Part shown: piece after piece, positions 6,689-8,208 of the stretch
Position numbering within the stretch: position 1 is the stretch's first letter
How the letters are laid out: the number at the start of each line of letters is the position of its first letter
The notes under the pieces: model-generated
What the model saw: only the letters and a program-made list of their open reading frames with translations
The model's database searches: none
Told to the model about the DNA's origin: nothing
NCBI GenBank assembly: GCA_964545665.1
Contig: CAZJGF010000074.1
Coordinates: 1-8,208 of the forward strand
Length of the DNA stretch: 8,208 nt
DNA from: CAZJGF01 sp964545665
GTDB taxonomy: Bacteria > Chloroflexota > Dehalococcoidia > GIF9 > AB-539-J10
Reading direction: 5' to 3'
Translations under genes and position numbers: made by a program

Positions 6689-7792
6689 TCAAAAGGGCAG
6701 CTCCACACCCTCGCGATGCCACTTTGTCGCTTCCAGTTCCTTGACGTAGTCTTTGTATATTTGAACCACCTTAGCTGATATGGCATTTCGCTGGGCTAGC
6801 TCATCCCAATATTCGTAGGCATACTGCCTAAGCACGGCTTCATCCTCATCAGAGAGTCGGGTCACCACATACGGCTCCCGGCCCCAGCTCTCACCGTCAT
6901 ACTTACGAGCGGAATCCTTAATGGAAGCTTTAATCGAAGCACACTCAATCATTGTTTGAATCTCCGGACCGAACGAGTCCCATACCTCCTGGTTAAAAAT
7001 CACATTGGTCGCCAAAGTGCCACACGCGGAATTGGCCAGATAGTAGGGGAAGGCTTCCTCAAGCCCCATCATGTAGTACTGGTGGGCACCACCCCAACCA
7101 ACGCCATCGAGGGTTCCAGTCTTACCCGCTAAATACATTTCGTCGGCGGGCACACTGACCAGTTGGGCCCCAGCCTTTGCCCAGCAGTAACCACCGAGAG
7201 GCTCGAAAGTAGATATCTTCAGTCCCTGGAAGTCCTCGAGCTTTTCTATAGGTCGGGTAGAAATTACGGTCGAAGACGCGTCACAGTGCCACGGGCAGAC
7301 ATACTTAACCCCGTAATTAGCATAGTCCTCCTCAAATATCTCGTCCAGCCCGCGGTACCAAAACAACACATTAAACTCAGTAGGATTATCAAGAGCATAG
7401 GGCAGAGCACCCTCAACCCAACCGGTTTGAGTTAGCTCGGGATTACACCAGCAAAAATACTTGGCACCATCAATCGTCCCTGCCTTCATCGCCGGCATTA
7501 CCTGCTCATCAGGAATAAGCTCATAAGTGGCATATAAATGCATGCTAACTCTCCCGCCGGTCATTTGATAGATGTCATCACGCCATTCCCCGTCACGGTC
7601 CTCCATATCAGACACCGAGTCAATAGTTGTAATTCTCAAATCCCAGGTGGGCAGTTCTTCTGCCGCTGGTGCTGTTGGTTCCGCTGGCGCTTCTTCTTCC
7701 GGTGGTGGTGCTGCCTCTGGGGCACAGCCAATAAGCACCAAGCTTGCAATGACCGCTATTGCCATCACCAATGTAATTAATTTGTGGTTCAT
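6689..7792 (-). CDS. dctP: TRAP transporter solute-binding lipoprotein, DctP family
   Basis: This 367-residue extracytoplasmic receptor captures the solute and delivers it to DctQM. The N-terminus has a basic start, a hydrophobic core and the lipobox LIGC, with Cys23 as the lipidated residue. An Ala/Pro/Glu-rich tether follows to about residue 48. The body fits the DctP fold: a GR-V strand region (80-90), MKAGTIDGA (102-110), the PIEKLEDFQGLKIS hinge region (181-194), and the helix-strand block with VPADEMYLAGKTGTLDGVGW (214-233). The conserved Arg expected after GLKI is Ser194. The mature protein holds seven more cysteines (114, 116, 166, 170, 203, 257, 284), unusually many for an exported receptor. 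AAGGAGG at 7798-7804, 5 nt before the ATG, fixes the start. It is the first gene of the operon. The lipid anchor fits a cell without a classical periplasm, or membrane tethering. The ligand is unknown. Confidence 0.94.
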   Translation of the reverse strand: MNHKLITLVMAIAVIASLVLIGCAPEAAPPPEEEAPAEPTAPAAEELPTWDLRITTIDSVSDMEDRDGEWRDDIYQMTGGRVSMHLYATYELIPDEQVMPAMKAGTIDGAKYFCWCNPELTQTGWVEGALPYALDNPTEFNVLFWYRGLDEIFEEDYANYGVKYVCPWHCDASSTVISTRPIEKLEDFQGLKISTFEPLGGYCWAKAGAQLVSVPADEMYLAGKTGTLDGVGWGGAHQYYMMGLEEAFPYYLANSACGTLATNVIFNQEVWDSFGPEIQTMIECASIKASIKDSARKYDGESWGREPYVVTRLSDEDEAVLRQYAYEYWDELAQRNAISAKVVQIYKDYVKELEATKWHREGVELPF

Positions 7793-7797
7793 CTAAA

Positions 7798-7804
7798 CCT
7801 CCTT
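7798..7804 (-). promoter_or_regulatory. Ribosome binding site of dctP
   Basis: AAGGAGG on the minus strand lies 5 nt before the ATG at 7792. It is a near-perfect site and predicts high translation of the receptor. Confidence 0.85.
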
Positions 7805-7874
7805 TTTAGATTTTGTTCCTCAGTCTTTCCTGAGCGCCTTTTCCTTCATAGACCTCACCTTCCTTGTTATCGTT

Positions 7875-7978
7875 GGGCAACCAGAACCCCGATTACGGCG
7901 GCACCGCCACACAGGACGGGGAGGATTACTGGCTCAGAAACCGGTAAAAGGCCACGTGCCGTTTCCTACTGGTTGCCC
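7875..7978. other. 104-nt cloverleaf-like structured element
   Basis: GGGCAACCAG at 7875-7884 is perfectly complementary to 7969-7978 (10 of 10). Inside this closing stem three arms can form: 7887-7891 with 7917-7921, capped by GGCG/CGCC at 7897-7900 and 7905-7908; 7926-7932 with 7941-7947 (7 pairs on the plus strand, 6 of 7 on the minus strand); and 7947-7952 with 7958-7964 with one bulged base. The last two share the base at 7947, so one loses a pair. GATTAC occurs twice (7891-7896, 7924-7929). I could not match it to a riboswitch class I know. Its place in the dctP leader suggests a cis-acting RNA read on the minus strand, but a dispersed palindromic repeat is equally possible, so the strand is left open. 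Confidence 0.5.
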
Positions 7979-8032
7979 TCTATACATTTTTCTCCTTCAG
8001 AAACTTCCATAGTGCCTCTCTTTATACCAACA

Positions 8033-8061
8033 TAGGCCTGTCCTCAATTAGGGCTGGCCTA
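8033..8061. other. Hairpin in the distal leader
   Basis: TAGGCC at 8033-8038 pairs with GGCCTA at 8056-8061, and CCT at 8042-8044 pairs with AGG at 8050-8052 around a 5-nt loop. In plus-strand RNA two further pairs (8040-8054 and the wobble 8041-8053) make it nearly continuous. On the minus strand the internal loop is larger. There is no T tract directly after it on the minus strand. Its function is unknown. Confidence 0.4.
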
Positions 8062-8120
8062 CGTATTTTGATTGTTGGGCGTTGTTTATAAGCCATGTCT
8101 TAGTCACAGCTATTGCTTGA

Positions 8121-8148
8121 ACTATAACACGTTGTTTACTTTTGTCAA
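8121..8148 (-). promoter_or_regulatory. Sigma-70-type promoter of the dctP operon
   Basis: The minus strand reads TTGACA (8143-8148), a 16-bp spacer, then TATAGT (8121-8126). A TG one base before the -10 makes an extended -10 element. The -35 is a perfect consensus and the -10 matches at five of six positions. The expected start is near 8114 on the minus strand, upstream of dctP with no gene between. It is the best promoter in the window. An imperfect palindrome TAAACA-acg-TGTTA lies in its spacer. Confidence 0.65.
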
Positions 8149-8208
8149 TAGGGTGTGCTGGTTCATATGATTAGTGACACCTTACCTCCTTTCTTTTGTT
8201 TTGCCAAT

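Larger units (their letters stand above)
7793..8114 (-). promoter_or_regulatory. Long 5' leader of the dctP operon
   Basis: If transcription starts about 7 nt after the -10 box at 8121-8126, the untranslated leader is about 320 nt. That is much more than a ribosome site needs. It contains a hairpin (8033-8061), the cloverleaf-like element (7875-7978) and two tiny ORFs with ribosome sites (7934-7987 and 7820-7849). A second weaker promoter (TTGAGG, 15 bp, TATAAA) may lie inside it, with its -10 near 8020-8025. I see no long ORF on the minus strand in this stretch. Leader-based control such as a riboswitch or attenuation is plausible but not shown. Confidence 0.5.

Noticed and set aside
7875..7978. 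tRNA or a named riboswitch (cobalamin, TPP, glycine, THF, FMN)
   Set aside because: The cloverleaf shape is only superficial: arm sizes, loops and invariant bases of a tRNA are missing. I could not find the conserved boxes of these riboswitches. Resemblance to the molybdenum/tungsten cofactor class could not be judged from memory.
7784..8035. Plus-strand ORF of 83 codons antisense to the dctP start and leader
   Set aside because: It has no ribosome site, overlaps the dctP start and the structured leader, and its composition looks like a shadow frame.
1..8208. Mobile elements, CRISPR arrays, rRNA or tRNA genes
   Set aside because: I saw no transposase or integrase motifs, no regularly spaced repeats and no RNA gene signatures on either strand.

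Overview
The window shows one co-oriented gene cluster on the minus strand that fills nearly all of 341-7792. Read in the direction of transcription it is: a three-gene TRAP transporter (dctP-like lipoprotein receptor, dctQ-like small permease, dctM-like large permease), a CocE/NonD-type alpha/beta hydrolase, a small 2[4Fe-4S] ferredoxin-like protein, and a tungsten/molybdenum-pterin aldehyde:ferredoxin oxidoreductase (AOR). Gaps inside the cluster are short (-4 to about 138 nt). No convincing intrinsic terminator lies between the genes, so transcription as one operon is the simplest reading.

Organism: the AOR, its ferredoxin partner and the many cysteines, even in the exported receptor, point to a strict anaerobe. 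The Ala/Pro/Glu-rich linker after the lipobox of the receptor and the overall gene style resemble sediment or groundwater Chloroflexota (Dehalococcoidia-like). That placement is an impression from protein style, not a demonstrated assignment. There is no phylogenetic marker, rRNA, tRNA, CRISPR array or transposase in the window.

Layout: 1-340 is non-coding or decayed sequence with a small hairpin (48-71). 341-2242 is AOR. 2279-2599 is the ferredoxin. 2708-4669 is the hydrolase. 4713-6038 is DctM, which overlaps DctQ (6035-6550) by 4 nt. 6551-6688 is the dctP-dctQ spacer and carries a strong 14-position stem-loop. 6689-7792 is DctP. 7793-8208 is a long upstream region. It has a good sigma-70-type promoter (TTGACA, 16 bp, TATAGT with an extended -10 TG) that would give a leader of about 320 nt. 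In that leader lie a hairpin (8033-8061), a 104-nt cloverleaf-like element closed by a perfect 10-bp stem (7875-7978), and two very short ORFs that have Shine-Dalgarno sequences.

How the genes may work together (inference): the TRAP system imports a small, probably anionic organic solute using an ion gradient. The cytoplasmic Ser-Asp-His hydrolase opens an ester or amide bond in it or in a derivative. The AOR interconverts an aldehyde and a carboxylate, with electrons passing through the co-encoded ferredoxin. The substrate cannot be read from the sequence. The combination and the structured leader are the parts most worth following up.
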